Source of the DNA: Bacteroidota bacterium
GTDB taxonomy: Bacteria > Bacteroidota > Bacteroidia > Bacteroidales > FEN-979
Length of the DNA stretch: 64,000 nt
Assembly (NCBI GenBank): GCA_026391805.1
Contig: JAPLDJ010000016.1
Location: 1-64,000 of the forward strand
Direction: 5' to 3'
This document shows positions 1 to 8,970 of the stretch, in pieces. A program made the translations under genes and the position numbers. Numbering within the stretch: the first letter of the stretch is position 1; the number at the start of each line of letters is the position of its first letter. Under the pieces are notes generated by a model. That model ran no database searches. It was not told the origin of the DNA and was given only the letters and a program-made list of their open reading frames with translations.

Positions 1-3
1 GAT

Positions 4-1605
4 TTATTTGAATTTATAACTGATATTCTTCAACTGTTGCTCACCTCCGGGACCAATCGCCATGATGTTCTCGATCCAGATCCTGTTGTTTTTCTTGGCC
101 CTTTTGATCTTTGTCAGCAGGTCATCCGGAATCCTGTTTCCCGGGATATTTTTTTCGATAATGCTGCCGTCTATGTCGGAAACAAATACGAACGAGGTGA
201 TTTTGTAAGTAAGGTCAAAATCGAATCCGACCGGTTTTTCGGCGGCAATGTAGCCGACGGGGATATCGCTTCTTGAAATAACGGTGCCTTCAGGATTCCT
301 GTCGATAGAGGCATTGAAGGTCGGGATCTTCTTTAACCTGAATGTTGCAGAACCCATGGATTTTGTTTTCCCGGAAAATACTGCATTAACACTGACGATC
401 GCTTCCTTTATGCCGTTCGGAAGGCCGGAAACGATCCATTGTTTCCCGTCAGCACGAATATTTCCGACGGATACGGAGGGCAGGATCCTTTCAGGGCTTC
501 CGGGAACAAGGATGTCGACCGGATTGTCAACGCCGATATAGAAAACATTCATCTTCGACGGCGAGATGGTCAGGCCTGGTTTTGCAACAATGAATTCATC
601 CTTGAAATGGAACGACATGGTATCGCCCAGCGGGTTTACAATCTTGATGATCCCTGCAAACTTCTTCAATCCTTCGCTGCTTCCCGCGAGCTTCAGATAG
701 ACAACGCCGTTTGATCCTTCCAGTGGTGTGGCATTATTATAATTTGCAGCGGTCAGTGAGTCCGAACCCAGGATGTACCTGACATTGGGTTTTGCTTTCG
801 TATCGTAGGCCACAACAACAATTTCTGCCTGGTATTCATCACCCATAAAGACATAACCGCTTTTGGGAATGACGCGCGCGTCGATCTTGTCATATTTAAA
901 ATCTTCTGCAGAAATTGAAGAAAGCAGGTAATTGCTGACGTCGAATTCGGCATTGAAGACTTCCGCTTTGATCTTGTTCAGGATGGTTACATCGGCAACC
1001 AGGATGGTACGGTAAAAATTGTGCATCTCCCAGGATTGCTTGTTACCGTCAAGGTCATAGAAGGGGCCCTTGGTATCAAGTCCGATTTTTATAACATTCC
1101 TGAATTTCGGATCAACGAGGTCAAGCATCTTCTTTTTGTACTCTTCCATCTTAATACTCAGCTTCCGGGCTTCTCCGTCCGAACCGTCATGGGCGTTCCC
1201 GATAAAATAGGTCGTGGTCCTGTCATAATTGTCTTTCCGTTTGACATCCTTGAGCTTTATCTCCCTGGCTTCCTTCATGGTCTCCAGGCCATCACCAAGT
1301 TTAACGATATAAACCTTGATGCTGTCGATATAGTTGGTAAAATCCTTGGAAAGTTTATGAGCAACCTGGGCTTTTTCCCAATAGGGGCCGACCTTATTCG
1401 GATTTAGCTGATACTGGATCTTGAATTTTGCAATGGTGTTATCGAGTTTTTTAGAAAAATTCTCATTGGTGATTTCCATGCTTTCATTAACCACCAGAAA
1501 AGCATCCAGGATTTGTTTCGAGACGTTCAAAGCGAGCAGTCCGGTAAGGACAAGATACATCATGGCGATCATCTTCTGCCTCGGGGTCTCTTTATATCCA
1601 GCCAT
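4..1605 (-). CDS. gldM: T9SS / gliding motor protein GldM (PorM)
   Basis: This 533-residue inner-membrane protein has one N-terminal membrane helix (about residues 12-34) and a long periplasmic part. In the family it forms, with GldL, the proton-driven motor that powers type IX secretion and spans the periplasm to reach GldK/GldN. The N-terminus keeps the family pattern TPRQKMIAMMYLVL, with an arginine at residue 9, the position of the conserved arginine reported to pair with a glutamate in GldL. It is the third gene of a gldK-gldL-gldM run, with 50 bases between it and gldL. The stop codon lies three bases from the window edge, so gldN, the usual next gene, would be just outside. The length is normal for the family. 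Confidence 0.95.
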   Translation of the reverse strand: MAGYKETPRQKMIAMMYLVLTGLLALNVSKQILDAFLVVNESMEITNENFSKKLDNTIAKFKIQYQLNPNKVGPYWEKAQVAHKLSKDFTNYIDSIKVYIVKLGDGLETMKEAREIKLKDVKRKDNYDRTTTYFIGNAHDGSDGEARKLSIKMEEYKKKMLDLVDPKFRNVIKIGLDTKGPFYDLDGNKQSWEMHNFYRTILVADVTILNKIKAEVFNAEFDVSNYLLSSISAEDFKYDKIDARVIPKSGYVFMGDEYQAEIVVVAYDTKAKPNVRYILGSDSLTAANYNNATPLEGSNGVVYLKLAGSSEGLKKFAGIIKIVNPLGDTMSFHFKDEFIVAKPGLTISPSKMNVFYIGVDNPVDILVPGSPERILPSVSVGNIRADGKQWIVSGLPNGIKEAIVSVNAVFSGKTKSMGSATFRLKKIPTFNASIDRNPEGTVISRSDIPVGYIAAEKPVGFDFDLTYKITSFVFVSDIDGSIIEKNIPGNRIPDDLLTKIKRAKKNNRIWIENIMAIGPGGEQQLKNISYKFK

Positions 1606-1655
1606 TTATTCTGATATTTATTATTGATTAGGAATTAAACAACTCGTTCTCAGCA

Positions 1656-2690
1656 TTATTTGTTACCGATGTTCATCGCAGAAAGCATATTGCCGTATAC
1701 CTTGTTGAGGGCTGCAATATTCTTTGAGAAGTTTTCCACTTCCTGCTTGAATTCATTGGTTTTTTCAAGCGACTCATTCAGTTTGGCCGTCAGTTTATTC
1801 ATGGTCTCACTGACTTTGCCTGTAGATTCCATCTGTAGATTGGAACTCTGCAGATGAAGCTCATACAAAGAATTGAGGGCTGAGAGGTTGCTGGATATTT
1901 TCTGTAGTTGCTTGTTGTAATTATTTTCTTCCTGGACTGAGGCATGAAGGGCTTCGGATGTCTTGGACAGCAATTCAGAAGATTCATGGTATTTTTCGAC
2001 AAATTTATTGGTCGTCATCGTGGCATTGATCAGGCTGTTGGAGAATTCCTTGTTCAGGGAGATCTCGTCTTTCAATGTTTCTGAAGCCTGTGCATATGCA
2101 TGTGAAAGGGTACTGGCGCTTTTTGATACTGCCTGTATGTGCTGGAGGTGTTCTTCCGATACAATTACATTCTGATCGAGGGATTTTGCTGATTTCTTAT
2201 AGGATTCATTCAGTACCGAAACAGAATCTGTTGCCGTTTTCATGGTATTGACAAACTGGTCGTTGGCAAGGGCTGCATTGCTGACGTCAGAAAGCTTTGA
2301 GGTGGTTTCGGTCAGGGTTCGCAAACCCAAACCGAGGCTTTCAATCAGTTCCGGCCCTATCTTCGCTTTTTCCAGCATCTTGTCCAGTTCCTGGGTGCCG
2401 CTTGCGCTTCTTTGACCATCGGGTCCGAAGACCTGATCCGTCTCATGGTAGATACCTGCAAGTTGCGGATACACAAGGCTCCAGTCAGGTTCCACGTGGG
2501 GTGGTTCAAAAGCAGAAAAGAAAAAGATGATCGATTCCGTACCGAGGCCGACGATCAGCATGTAATCGGCGCCCATGTAATGGTTGATCTTGAAAAGTGC
2601 ACCGAGGATGACCACTGAAGCTCCGATACCATAAAGTTTGGCCATGAAATTCCGGTACTGTCTTGTCCTGACTAAAGCATATAAGCCCAT
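1656..2690 (-). CDS. gldL: T9SS / gliding motor protein GldL (PorL)
   Basis: GldL is the partner of GldM in the T9SS motor. Two hydrophobic helices lie near the N-terminus (about residues 18-36 and 41-60), followed by a long cytoplasmic region with heptad-like, Ser/Asn/Lys-rich helix. The second helix contains GLGTESIIFFFSAFEPP; the glutamate at residue 52 matches the conserved intramembrane glutamate implicated in proton use in Flavobacterium (family knowledge). The cytoplasmic part is longer than in the shortest GldL proteins, bringing the protein to 344 residues. The gene lies 63 bases after gldK and 50 bases before gldM on the same strand, so co-transcription is likely. Confidence 0.94.
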   Translation of the reverse strand: MGLYALVRTRQYRNFMAKLYGIGASVVILGALFKINHYMGADYMLIVGLGTESIIFFFSAFEPPHVEPDWSLVYPQLAGIYHETDQVFGPDGQRSASGTQELDKMLEKAKIGPELIESLGLGLRTLTETTSKLSDVSNAALANDQFVNTMKTATDSVSVLNESYKKSAKSLDQNVIVSEEHLQHIQAVSKSASTLSHAYAQASETLKDEISLNKEFSNSLINATMTTNKFVEKYHESSELLSKTSEALHASVQEENNYNKQLQKISSNLSALNSLYELHLQSSNLQMESTGKVSETMNKLTAKLNESLEKTNEFKQEVENFSKNIAALNKVYGNMLSAMNIGNK

Positions 2691-2753
2691 AGTAATGATT
2701 GATTAGGATTAAGGATTAATAATGATTGTTATTTGTCGATTTAAACCTTTTAT

Positions 2754-4121
2754 CTAGTTGTAGACGTGTGAAGCCCGGGCCGGGTTGTCATCTTTCTGCC
2801 GGCCAAGGAAAGGCTGGATGGTCCGGAATCCGATGTAGCTTTTGGCCGTATCCTGGAATTCGAACGACCGGGTTGAGACACGCAGGAAATAGGCAACGTC
2901 TTTCCATGATCCGCCGCGCACAACTTTCCGTTTCATAGCAGGAGGATCGGCATCTTTCGCGTTGTACGTATAATCCGGATTCAGGTCCCAGGTAAAATTG
3001 TAGGAGGAAGGATAATACGCTGAACGGGTCCATTCGGCTGCATTGCCGGCCATATCGTACAGGCCGAAATCATTGGGCGGATAATGGGCGCAAATAACAG
3101 TGACAGCCCCTCCGTCATCGATATAATTACCGCGCAGCGGTTTGAAATTGGCAAGGAAACAGCCCTTGTCATTCCTGGTATAGGGACCGCCCCAGGGGTA
3201 GGGGTTATTGTCATAACCTCCGCGGGCTGCCCATTCCCATTCGGCTTCGGTCGGCAACCGGAATTCACTGACGGAAGATTCGCCTTTCTTGCCATACATG
3301 TAACTGTTCTTCAGCTGGGTTCTCCAGATGCAGAAGGCATTGGCCTGCTTCCAGGTAACGCCGACAACAGGATAGTTATCGTAAGCGGGATGCCAGAAAT
3401 ATTTTTCGGTCTGCGGATCGTTGAACGAATAGACGTAATCATGGATCCAGCAAAGGGTATCGGGATAAACGTTGATCACTTCCTTGCGGACATACACGGA
3501 ACGGTCTTTCAGACCCTGGGGACGGTTGGCCAGACCGCCTTCCTTGATGTCACCCTGCTGTGTGTAATCTTTGCGGGCTGCAGCTTTCAGATCAACGAAA
3601 TAATATTCGAAATAGAGCTTCCTTGTATCAATTTCTTTCCGGCGGAAAAACCGCTCGCTTTCCGGCAGATACATCTGGGCCAGCGCATCACGGACATCCT
3701 GCTGGTCTGAATTCCAGTCCAGCCGTGTCGCCCAGTTCAGGAAGGGCGGATCAAAGGTTTCCCCGGTCTTTTTATTTTCCGAAATGAGATAAAGATCCGG
3801 CTTGACTTCACCCAGGAGCCTGCGTGCAATGGAATCCCTTACCCAGAAAACGAATTGCCTGTACTTGTTGTTCGTGATCTCAGTCTGGTCCATGTAAAAC
3901 GACTGGATGGTCACTGTTTTGGGTGTATTTAACTGGGCATACGGCAGGTCTTCATCACCCACCCCCATGGTAAAGCTACCCATTGGTATATAACGCATCC
4001 CGTAAGGATCAGGCTGGAAGTATCGTTTTCGGTTTGGCACTCCTGTGAGCTCGCCGTTTCCGGAATTTCCGCAACTGGCAAGGAAAACGAGAAGAGCAAA
4101 ATAAATGAGCAGTTTTTTCAT
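2754..4121 (-). CDS. gldK: T9SS outer-membrane-associated lipoprotein GldK (PorK)
   Basis: This 455-residue lipoprotein begins with a hydrophobic signal and the lipobox LASC (Cys17). The rest is a formylglycine-generating-enzyme/sulfatase-modifying-factor fold (SUMF1 type), recognisable from GSFTMG, the WEWAARGGY segment and VRGGSWKD near the C-terminus. GldK uses this fold structurally: with GldN it forms the periplasmic ring under the outer membrane to which the GldLM motor couples. The gene precedes gldL by 63 bases. A Bacteroidota-type promoter box sits about 85 bases upstream, so gldKLM may be transcribed independently of the PorP gene as well as by read-through from it. Confidence 0.94.
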   Translation of the reverse strand: MKKLLIYFALLVFLASCGNSGNGELTGVPNRKRYFQPDPYGMRYIPMGSFTMGVGDEDLPYAQLNTPKTVTIQSFYMDQTEITNNKYRQFVFWVRDSIARRLLGEVKPDLYLISENKKTGETFDPPFLNWATRLDWNSDQQDVRDALAQMYLPESERFFRRKEIDTRKLYFEYYFVDLKAAARKDYTQQGDIKEGGLANRPQGLKDRSVYVRKEVINVYPDTLCWIHDYVYSFNDPQTEKYFWHPAYDNYPVVGVTWKQANAFCIWRTQLKNSYMYGKKGESSVSEFRLPTEAEWEWAARGGYDNNPYPWGGPYTRNDKGCFLANFKPLRGNYIDDGGAVTVICAHYPPNDFGLYDMAGNAAEWTRSAYYPSSYNFTWDLNPDYTYNAKDADPPAMKRKVVRGGSWKDVAYFLRVSTRSFEFQDTAKSYIGFRTIQPFLGRQKDDNPARASHVYN

Positions 4122-4204
4122 TTTTCGGCCGATTAGATGATGTAAATTAACGCTGCTTGGCAGATTTTATTATCTTCTCCGTTCAGAATTTGAAATTCGT
4201 ACGG

Positions 4205-4212
4205 CAAAAATA
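4205..4212 (-). promoter_or_regulatory. Bacteroidota -7 box before gldK
   Basis: On the minus strand the bases read TATTTTTG, a match to the TAnnTTTG element of Bacteroidota housekeeping promoters. It lies between the PorP gene and gldK, about 85 bases before the gldK start. I did not see a clear -33 TTTG at the usual spacing, so the call is tentative. Confidence 0.4.
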
Positions 4213-4221
4213 ACTTTTTTA

Positions 4222-5214
4222 TTACAAGAACCTTGTATTTTTATAACTTTTCCTGAATTTCTCTGTTTCAATTTTAAAAAGATAACTCAGCATCACTTCA
4301 ACGCTGCCGTTGTTGTACCTCGACATTTTGGAAATGCTGATATCATAGGACAGCCCGACCCTGAAGGCCTTTATGCTGAACCCGACCAGTACCGAAAGGG
4401 CATCCTGGTAACGGTATTCAAGGCCACCCCAGTATTTTTTATTGTAGAGCAGGAGTGTGGCAACGCTGAATGTATAGGCTGCAAAATCGGTGGAAATGAA
4501 TGCAGAGGGCTGAAGTTCGAATGCAGGATGTCCCGGAATCGTCCAGTTATAGCCGCCGTTCAGATCGAACGTCCGTTTATCCTGGACATGGACCTTTTTC
4601 ATCCGGGATTGAGCTATGTTGAGGCACGAAAGTCCTACGTAATACTTATCGGGTACTTTATAATAAAGTCCTGCAGAAGCATCCACGATAAAATCGGTTT
4701 GCTTGTCATTGCCCACCTGGGTATCCGATCCCCAGCTGATGGGTGTGATCGGACTCAGTTTTGAGGCATCCATCTTCGAATTCAGGAAATTCACCTGTGC
4801 TCCAGCTGAAAATATGCCCGGGCCAAGGTCGGTGCGGTAGGCATACGCGAGCGTGACATAGGTGTTGCTGAACTGGGCGATTTTGTCCGACATGACGGTG
4901 GCACCGAGCCCTCCGTGTAAAAATTTAAGCGGGGAATCGACGGTCAGGAAAAGATCCTGTGGGGCGGTATTTCCCCCTTTGTCATCCTTAAAACCAATCC
5001 ATTGCTGTCGAACAAGTCCCATAACGCTGATGCCTTCACTGCTACCGGCAAAAGCAGGATTGTACGCCATGTTCATGAACATGTAATGCGTGATACTGCT
5101 GCTTTGTTGTGCGATCACTGAAGGGACCATGGCCATGAATAATACAGCAATAAGGAACTGTCGGTTCAGGCAGTTCCGGGAAAAGTAGTGATATTTATTC
5201 GTATGAAAGATCAA
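4222..5214 (-). CDS. porP: T9SS membrane protein, PorP/SprF family
   Basis: This 330-residue protein has a secretion signal (about residues 18-36, ending SVIAQQ) and then the family hallmark YNPAFAGS (residues 51-58). The remainder alternates short strands and turns as expected of an outer-membrane beta-barrel. PorP/SprF proteins are needed for secretion or surface attachment of T9SS substrates; many genomes carry several, each beside a cargo. Here it stands directly upstream of gldKLM, as in the porPKLMN arrangement, so it is probably the core copy. An internal ATG at residue 27 would also leave a hydrophobic N-terminus, so the exact start is not certain. Confidence 0.88.
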   Translation of the reverse strand: MIFHTNKYHYFSRNCLNRQFLIAVLFMAMVPSVIAQQSSSITHYMFMNMAYNPAFAGSSEGISVMGLVRQQWIGFKDDKGGNTAPQDLFLTVDSPLKFLHGGLGATVMSDKIAQFSNTYVTLAYAYRTDLGPGIFSAGAQVNFLNSKMDASKLSPITPISWGSDTQVGNDKQTDFIVDASAGLYYKVPDKYYVGLSCLNIAQSRMKKVHVQDKRTFDLNGGYNWTIPGHPAFELQPSAFISTDFAAYTFSVATLLLYNKKYWGGLEYRYQDALSVLVGFSIKAFRVGLSYDISISKMSRYNNGSVEVMLSYLFKIETEKFRKSYKNTRFL

Positions 5215-5430
5215 TACTTTCAGAGTTTGATTGGGGCAAACGGGGCGTTAAAAGTACGACAATTTTTTCTTCTGGCAATACCGGTAAATACTTTTCTTCG
5301 CCTGACATATATGAAACTTGTTTTCTTTAACATTATTGCATGGTTGTTATACTGTGTCAGGGTTTAAAAAGTTTCAGGATTTCTGAAATGATCATCCCCT
5401 GAATGGTCGTATTGCATCTGCCGGAAACAC

Positions 5431-5438
5431 TATCTTTG
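5431..5438 (+). promoter_or_regulatory. Bacteroidota -7 box for the YitT-type gene
   Basis: TATCTTTG matches TAnnTTTG. A TTG lies at 5412-5414, slightly closer than the usual -33 spacing. The box falls inside the longest possible reading frame of the next gene (which could open at 5403), so it also argues that translation really starts at 5475. Confidence 0.6.
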
Positions 5439-5474
5439 CAAGGGATTTCCTGCAACACATTTAAATTTAAAGAT

Positions 5475-6371
5475 ATGTCTTTTTTTTTCTTAAAGGAAAA
5501 GCCTTTCACGAAGAAATGGTTTATTTCACACAGCCTGATCATCATCGGATCATTTATCCTGGCCTCGGGATTTGTTCTGTTCATCACTCCCCATAAGATC
5601 GTTCCGGGCGGGGTTTACGGGATTTCCATCGTCCTGCATTACCTTTTCGGGACGCCGGTCGGGCTGATGGCACTCTGCTTCGACATCCCGCTGACCGTGA
5701 TTGGCATAAAAGTACTCGGGCCCAGGTTCGGCTACAAAACCGTGCTCGGTTTTTCCCTTACGGCCATCTTTACCGATACCCTGACCTATTTCTGGGGCTT
5801 CAAGCCACTCGTGGAAAACGATACACTTTTGTCCTGTATCTTCGGCGGAGTGCTGGTCGGGCTCGGGCTCGGACTGATCTTCCGGGCAAAAGCCACATCC
5901 GGCGGATCGGATATTGTGGCGATGATCATTGCCAAATACACCAAGCTGCCGCTCGGGATGCTGATGATCTATGTCGATTCAGTGATCGTCCTTTTTGGAT
6001 TCATAATCTTCCGCGACTGGAAGATCCCCCTCTACTCCTGGATCGTTATTTTCATCACCGGCAAGGTGATCGACATTGTGATGGGAGGACTCAGTTCGGA
6101 TAAAAGCATTTTCATCATCTCAGAAAAACACGAGGAGATCCGCGACAAGATCATCAACAACCTGAACAGGGGCGGAACTTACATCGACGGGAAAGGGATG
6201 TTCAACATGACCGACCGCAAGATCATTTTTACAGTCGTTAACCGCCGCGAACTTGCCACGCTGGAAGAATACATCCACCAAGTCGATCCGAAAGCGTTCC
6301 TCACTGTTCTCGATGCGACAGAGATCCTTGGAGAAGGGTTCAAGTCGCTGCAGGAGAAGGTGACAGATTAG
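5475..6371 (+). CDS. YitT family membrane protein (DUF161/DUF2179)
   Basis: The 298-residue product has about five membrane helices in the first two thirds, including the family signature around GGVYGISIVLHYLFGTPVG and the glycine-rich ATSGGSDIVAMI. A soluble C-terminal domain follows (about the last 85 residues, with the RGGTYIDGKGMFN motif typical of DUF2179). The family is widespread and its transported substrate is not known. I chose ATG 5475 rather than the upstream GTG-type opening at 5403 because a promoter box lies between them. The gene is a single unit between two oppositely oriented clusters. Confidence 0.85.
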   Translation: MSFFFLKEKPFTKKWFISHSLIIIGSFILASGFVLFITPHKIVPGGVYGISIVLHYLFGTPVGLMALCFDIPLTVIGIKVLGPRFGYKTVLGFSLTAIFTDTLTYFWGFKPLVENDTLLSCIFGGVLVGLGLGLIFRAKATSGGSDIVAMIIAKYTKLPLGMLMIYVDSVIVLFGFIIFRDWKIPLYSWIVIFITGKVIDIVMGGLSSDKSIFIISEKHEEIRDKIINNLNRGGTYIDGKGMFNMTDRKIIFTVVNRRELATLEEYIHQVDPKAFLTVLDATEILGEGFKSLQEKVTD

Positions 6372-6383
6372 CTAATCACTTCA

Positions 6384-6426
6384 CGTATGACGTATGACGT
6401 GTGTCATAAGACATTAGACATTAGAA
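6384..6426. repeat. Intergenic word repeat, 'CATAAGACATTAGACATTAG' family
   Basis: Just after the YitT-type gene the DNA repeats short words built from ACGTATGACGTATGACG and CATAAGACATTAGACATTAG. Closely related text recurs at 9970-10080 and 12855-12885. It does not encode anything visible and fills the space between two convergent genes. Confidence 0.6.
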
Positions 6427-6442
6427 AATTGGTCGGTAGCAT

Positions 6443-7762
6443 TTAGCGGAACAGCTTGATGATGTCGTTCAGGTTTGCAAAGATCAGCAGCCCGAAAAGC
6501 AGGACCATTCCCGTGATCTGGGCATATTCCATGAATTTCTCACTCGGTTTGCGGCGGAAGATCATTTCGTAAAGCAGGAACATCACATGTCCGCCGTCAA
6601 GCGCCGGGATCGGAAGCACATTCAGCACGGCCAGCATGATCGAGAGGAATGCCGTCCACGACCAGAAGGTTTGCCAGTCCCAGGCATCCGGGAAGAGGCT
6701 GCCGATCGTAATAAATCCGCCTACCGATTCATAGGCTTTTTCCTGCGAAAACAGCAGTTTCAGCCCTTTAAGGTAATCAGCGGTTTTTTCGAAGGTCATG
6801 GTAAACCCCGCAGGAATTGCGGTAAGAAGAGTGTAAGATTTTTCTTTCAGTTTGAAATAGGCTGAAAGCTCCTTGTGATAAACACCGATCTTCCCTTCGG
6901 CAGGAACCTCCATAGAAAAACGGATGGTATCATTTCCCCGGAGAACCACGATGTTGACCTTCTGGTTCTTATATCGCTTTAAGGCCATCCTGAAGTCATC
7001 AAAATAGGGAAACAGCGAATCGTTGATTCCGATAATCCGGTCATTTAATTTCATGCCCGCTTTTTCAGCCACCGAACCGAGCACAAATTTCCCTGCCTCA
7101 AACGGATAACGGACCGAGATGAAGGTTGTGGAATTTGAACGGATAAGTTTACTGATAAACCCATCAGGGATTGTCACTTCGGTATTTTGCCCATCGCGGA
7201 GAACCTGTATCGTTTTTGCCTGTTCGAAGACCAGTTGCCTGGGAATGTCGGCAAAATCTTCAATGGTTTTATTGTCGATGGTAAGGATATGGTCACCGTT
7301 CCGCAATCCCATCTGGTATCCCATGGTGTCTACCGCGATGCCGTATTTCACTTCACTCGTCGGAAGGTAGGTATCGCCCCAGGCAAACAGGATGCAGATG
7401 TAGATCGTGATGGCCAGAAGGATGTTGACAGTAACGCCCCCGAGCATAATGATCAGCCGCTGCCAGGCCGGTTTTGAACGGAACTCCCATGGCTGGGGAG
7501 GCTGCTTCATCTGCTCCTTGTCCATCGATTCGTCGATCATCCCGGAGATCTTGACATATCCTCCGAGCGGAAGCCAGCCAATGCCATATTCGGTTTCCCC
7601 TTTTTTGAATTTAAAAAGAGAGAACCAGGGATTAAAGAAGAGATAGAATTTTTCGACCCTTGTCTTGAAGATCTTTGCCGAGATAAAATGTCCAAACTCA
7701 TGAAAGATGACAAGGATGGAAAGGCTGACGAGCAGTTGTACGATTTTGATAAATATGACCAT
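6443..7762 (-). CDS. rseP: Site-2 protease, RIP metalloprotease RseP
   Basis: This is an intramembrane zinc metalloprotease that cuts membrane-bound regulators such as anti-sigma factors. From the chosen start (439 residues) the zinc site HEFGH is at residues 21-25 in the first membrane helix. The LDGG motif that completes the site is at 388-391, preceded by NVLPIPA. Two PDZ-like segments lie between, and a last helix follows. The frame can be opened further upstream to 7855, but that would overlap the end of dxr; ATG 7762 gives MVIFIKIVQLL, the usual family start, 25 bases after the dxr stop. The dxr-rseP pairing is common. It is a candidate protease for membrane regulators such as the one encoded at 34167-35558 (inference). 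Confidence 0.93.
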   Translation of the reverse strand: MVIFIKIVQLLVSLSILVIFHEFGHFISAKIFKTRVEKFYLFFNPWFSLFKFKKGETEYGIGWLPLGGYVKISGMIDESMDKEQMKQPPQPWEFRSKPAWQRLIIMLGGVTVNILLAITIYICILFAWGDTYLPTSEVKYGIAVDTMGYQMGLRNGDHILTIDNKTIEDFADIPRQLVFEQAKTIQVLRDGQNTEVTIPDGFISKLIRSNSTTFISVRYPFEAGKFVLGSVAEKAGMKLNDRIIGINDSLFPYFDDFRMALKRYKNQKVNIVVLRGNDTIRFSMEVPAEGKIGVYHKELSAYFKLKEKSYTLLTAIPAGFTMTFEKTADYLKGLKLLFSQEKAYESVGGFITIGSLFPDAWDWQTFWSWTAFLSIMLAVLNVLPIPALDGGHVMFLLYEMIFRRKPSEKFMEYAQITGMVLLFGLLIFANLNDIIKLFR

Positions 7763-7787
7763 TCCGTTCTGATTAAAGTTGTTGATA

Positions 7788-8963
7788 TTAGGATTCAGCA
7801 TGTAACAGCAGGTATTCAAGGGCTTTTTCCCTTGTTTCCCGGTTCGTTTGCACATAATCGTCGTAAGAAGGTTTCCGGATAAACCCGGCGGAATGCATGC
7901 AGCTTTCGATGAGGCGCGGCATTCCGAGAAATGAGATGCGGTCTTCCAGGAATGCCTGGACGGCTATTTCGTTGGCGGCATTCAGGATGCAGGGCATATT
8001 GCCGCCTTTGTTCAATGCTTCAAAAGCCAGTCCGAGGTTCCTGAAAAGATCTTTATCGGGTGGTTCGAAGGTAAGTTCCGGATAGACTGAGAAGTTAAAC
8101 CGCGGCAGATCCGTTAACAACCTGTCGGGATAAGAGAGCGCATAGAGGATCGGCAGCCGCATATCCGGAAGACCCATCTGGGCCTTCATCGAACCGTCGA
8201 CAAATTGTACGATCGAATGAATGATCGACTGCGGGTGAACGATCACTTCGATCTGATCCGGTAAAAGATCAAACAGCCATTTTGCCTCGATGATCTCCAG
8301 CCCTTTGTTCATCATGGAAGCGGAATCGATGGTGATCTTGTCGCCCATTTTCCAGTTGGGATGCACCAGGGCAGCTTCTTTCCGGACTTTCCGGAGGTGC
8401 TCATGATTTTTCCCCCGGAAGGGACCTCCTGAGGCTGTAAGGATGATCTTTTCAACATTCTTCCGGTATTCGCCGGCCAGGCACTGGAAGATCGCCGAAT
8501 GCTCAGAGTCGACCGGGAGGATCATGACACGGTTCTCCGCTGCAAGATCCATCACCAGGTCACCGGCCACGACAAGGGTTTCCTTGTTCGCCAGGGCAAT
8601 GTGCTTCCCTGCCCGGATGGCATTCAGCGTCGGTTTTAATCCTGCATATCCGACCAGTGCATTCAGCACGAGGTCGATCTGTTCCATTTCCACAACCTGG
8701 GAAACGGAATCCTGGCCTGCAAAAACCTTGATGGGAAAGGATGCCAGCGCATCCCTTACGTACGGATAACGATCCTCATCACCGATGACAACGGCATTGG
8801 GATTGAATTCAATAGCCTGGCGGATAAGGAGATCGGCATTTGAATGGGCCGTCAGCACTTCAACCGAAAACAGGTCGGGGTTCTGGCGGATGACATCCAA
8901 TGCCTGGGTACCGATGGATCCGGTGGATCCCAATATCGCAACATTCTTCTTGACCTTCTCCAC
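7788..8963 (-). CDS. dxr: 1-deoxy-D-xylulose 5-phosphate reductoisomerase
   Basis: Dxr converts 1-deoxy-D-xylulose 5-phosphate to 2-C-methyl-D-erythritol 4-phosphate with NADPH, the committed step of the MEP isoprenoid pathway. The 391-residue protein has the NADPH-binding GSTGSIG at residues 12-18, the metal-site PVDSEHSAIFQ, the SGGPF loop and SASMMNKGLE of the substrate site. The length is standard. It starts 7 bases after the M23 peptidase gene and ends 25 bases before rseP, so the three genes probably form one transcript. Confidence 0.97.
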   Translation of the reverse strand: MEKVKKNVAILGSTGSIGTQALDVIRQNPDLFSVEVLTAHSNADLLIRQAIEFNPNAVVIGDEDRYPYVRDALASFPIKVFAGQDSVSQVVEMEQIDLVLNALVGYAGLKPTLNAIRAGKHIALANKETLVVAGDLVMDLAAENRVMILPVDSEHSAIFQCLAGEYRKNVEKIILTASGGPFRGKNHEHLRKVRKEAALVHPNWKMGDKITIDSASMMNKGLEIIEAKWLFDLLPDQIEVIVHPQSIIHSIVQFVDGSMKAQMGLPDMRLPILYALSYPDRLLTDLPRFNFSVYPELTFEPPDKDLFRNLGLAFEALNKGGNMPCILNAANEIAVQAFLEDRISFLGMPRLIESCMHSAGFIRKPSYDDYVQTNRETREKALEYLLLHAES

Positions 8964-8970
8964 CGGGATG

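Noticed and set aside
3084-3710. Long open frame opposite gldK (208 codons)
   Set aside because: It is antisense to a well-supported gene and has no recognisable family features; it is a shadow of gldK.
5215-5430. tRNA or small RNA between porP and the YitT-type gene
   Set aside because: I saw no cloverleaf or strong hairpin there; the stretch looks like ordinary upstream DNA.
7763-7855. Longer N-terminus for RseP
   Set aside because: It would overlap the end of dxr, adds residues not found in the family, and the ATG at 7762 gives the usual start just before the first membrane helix.
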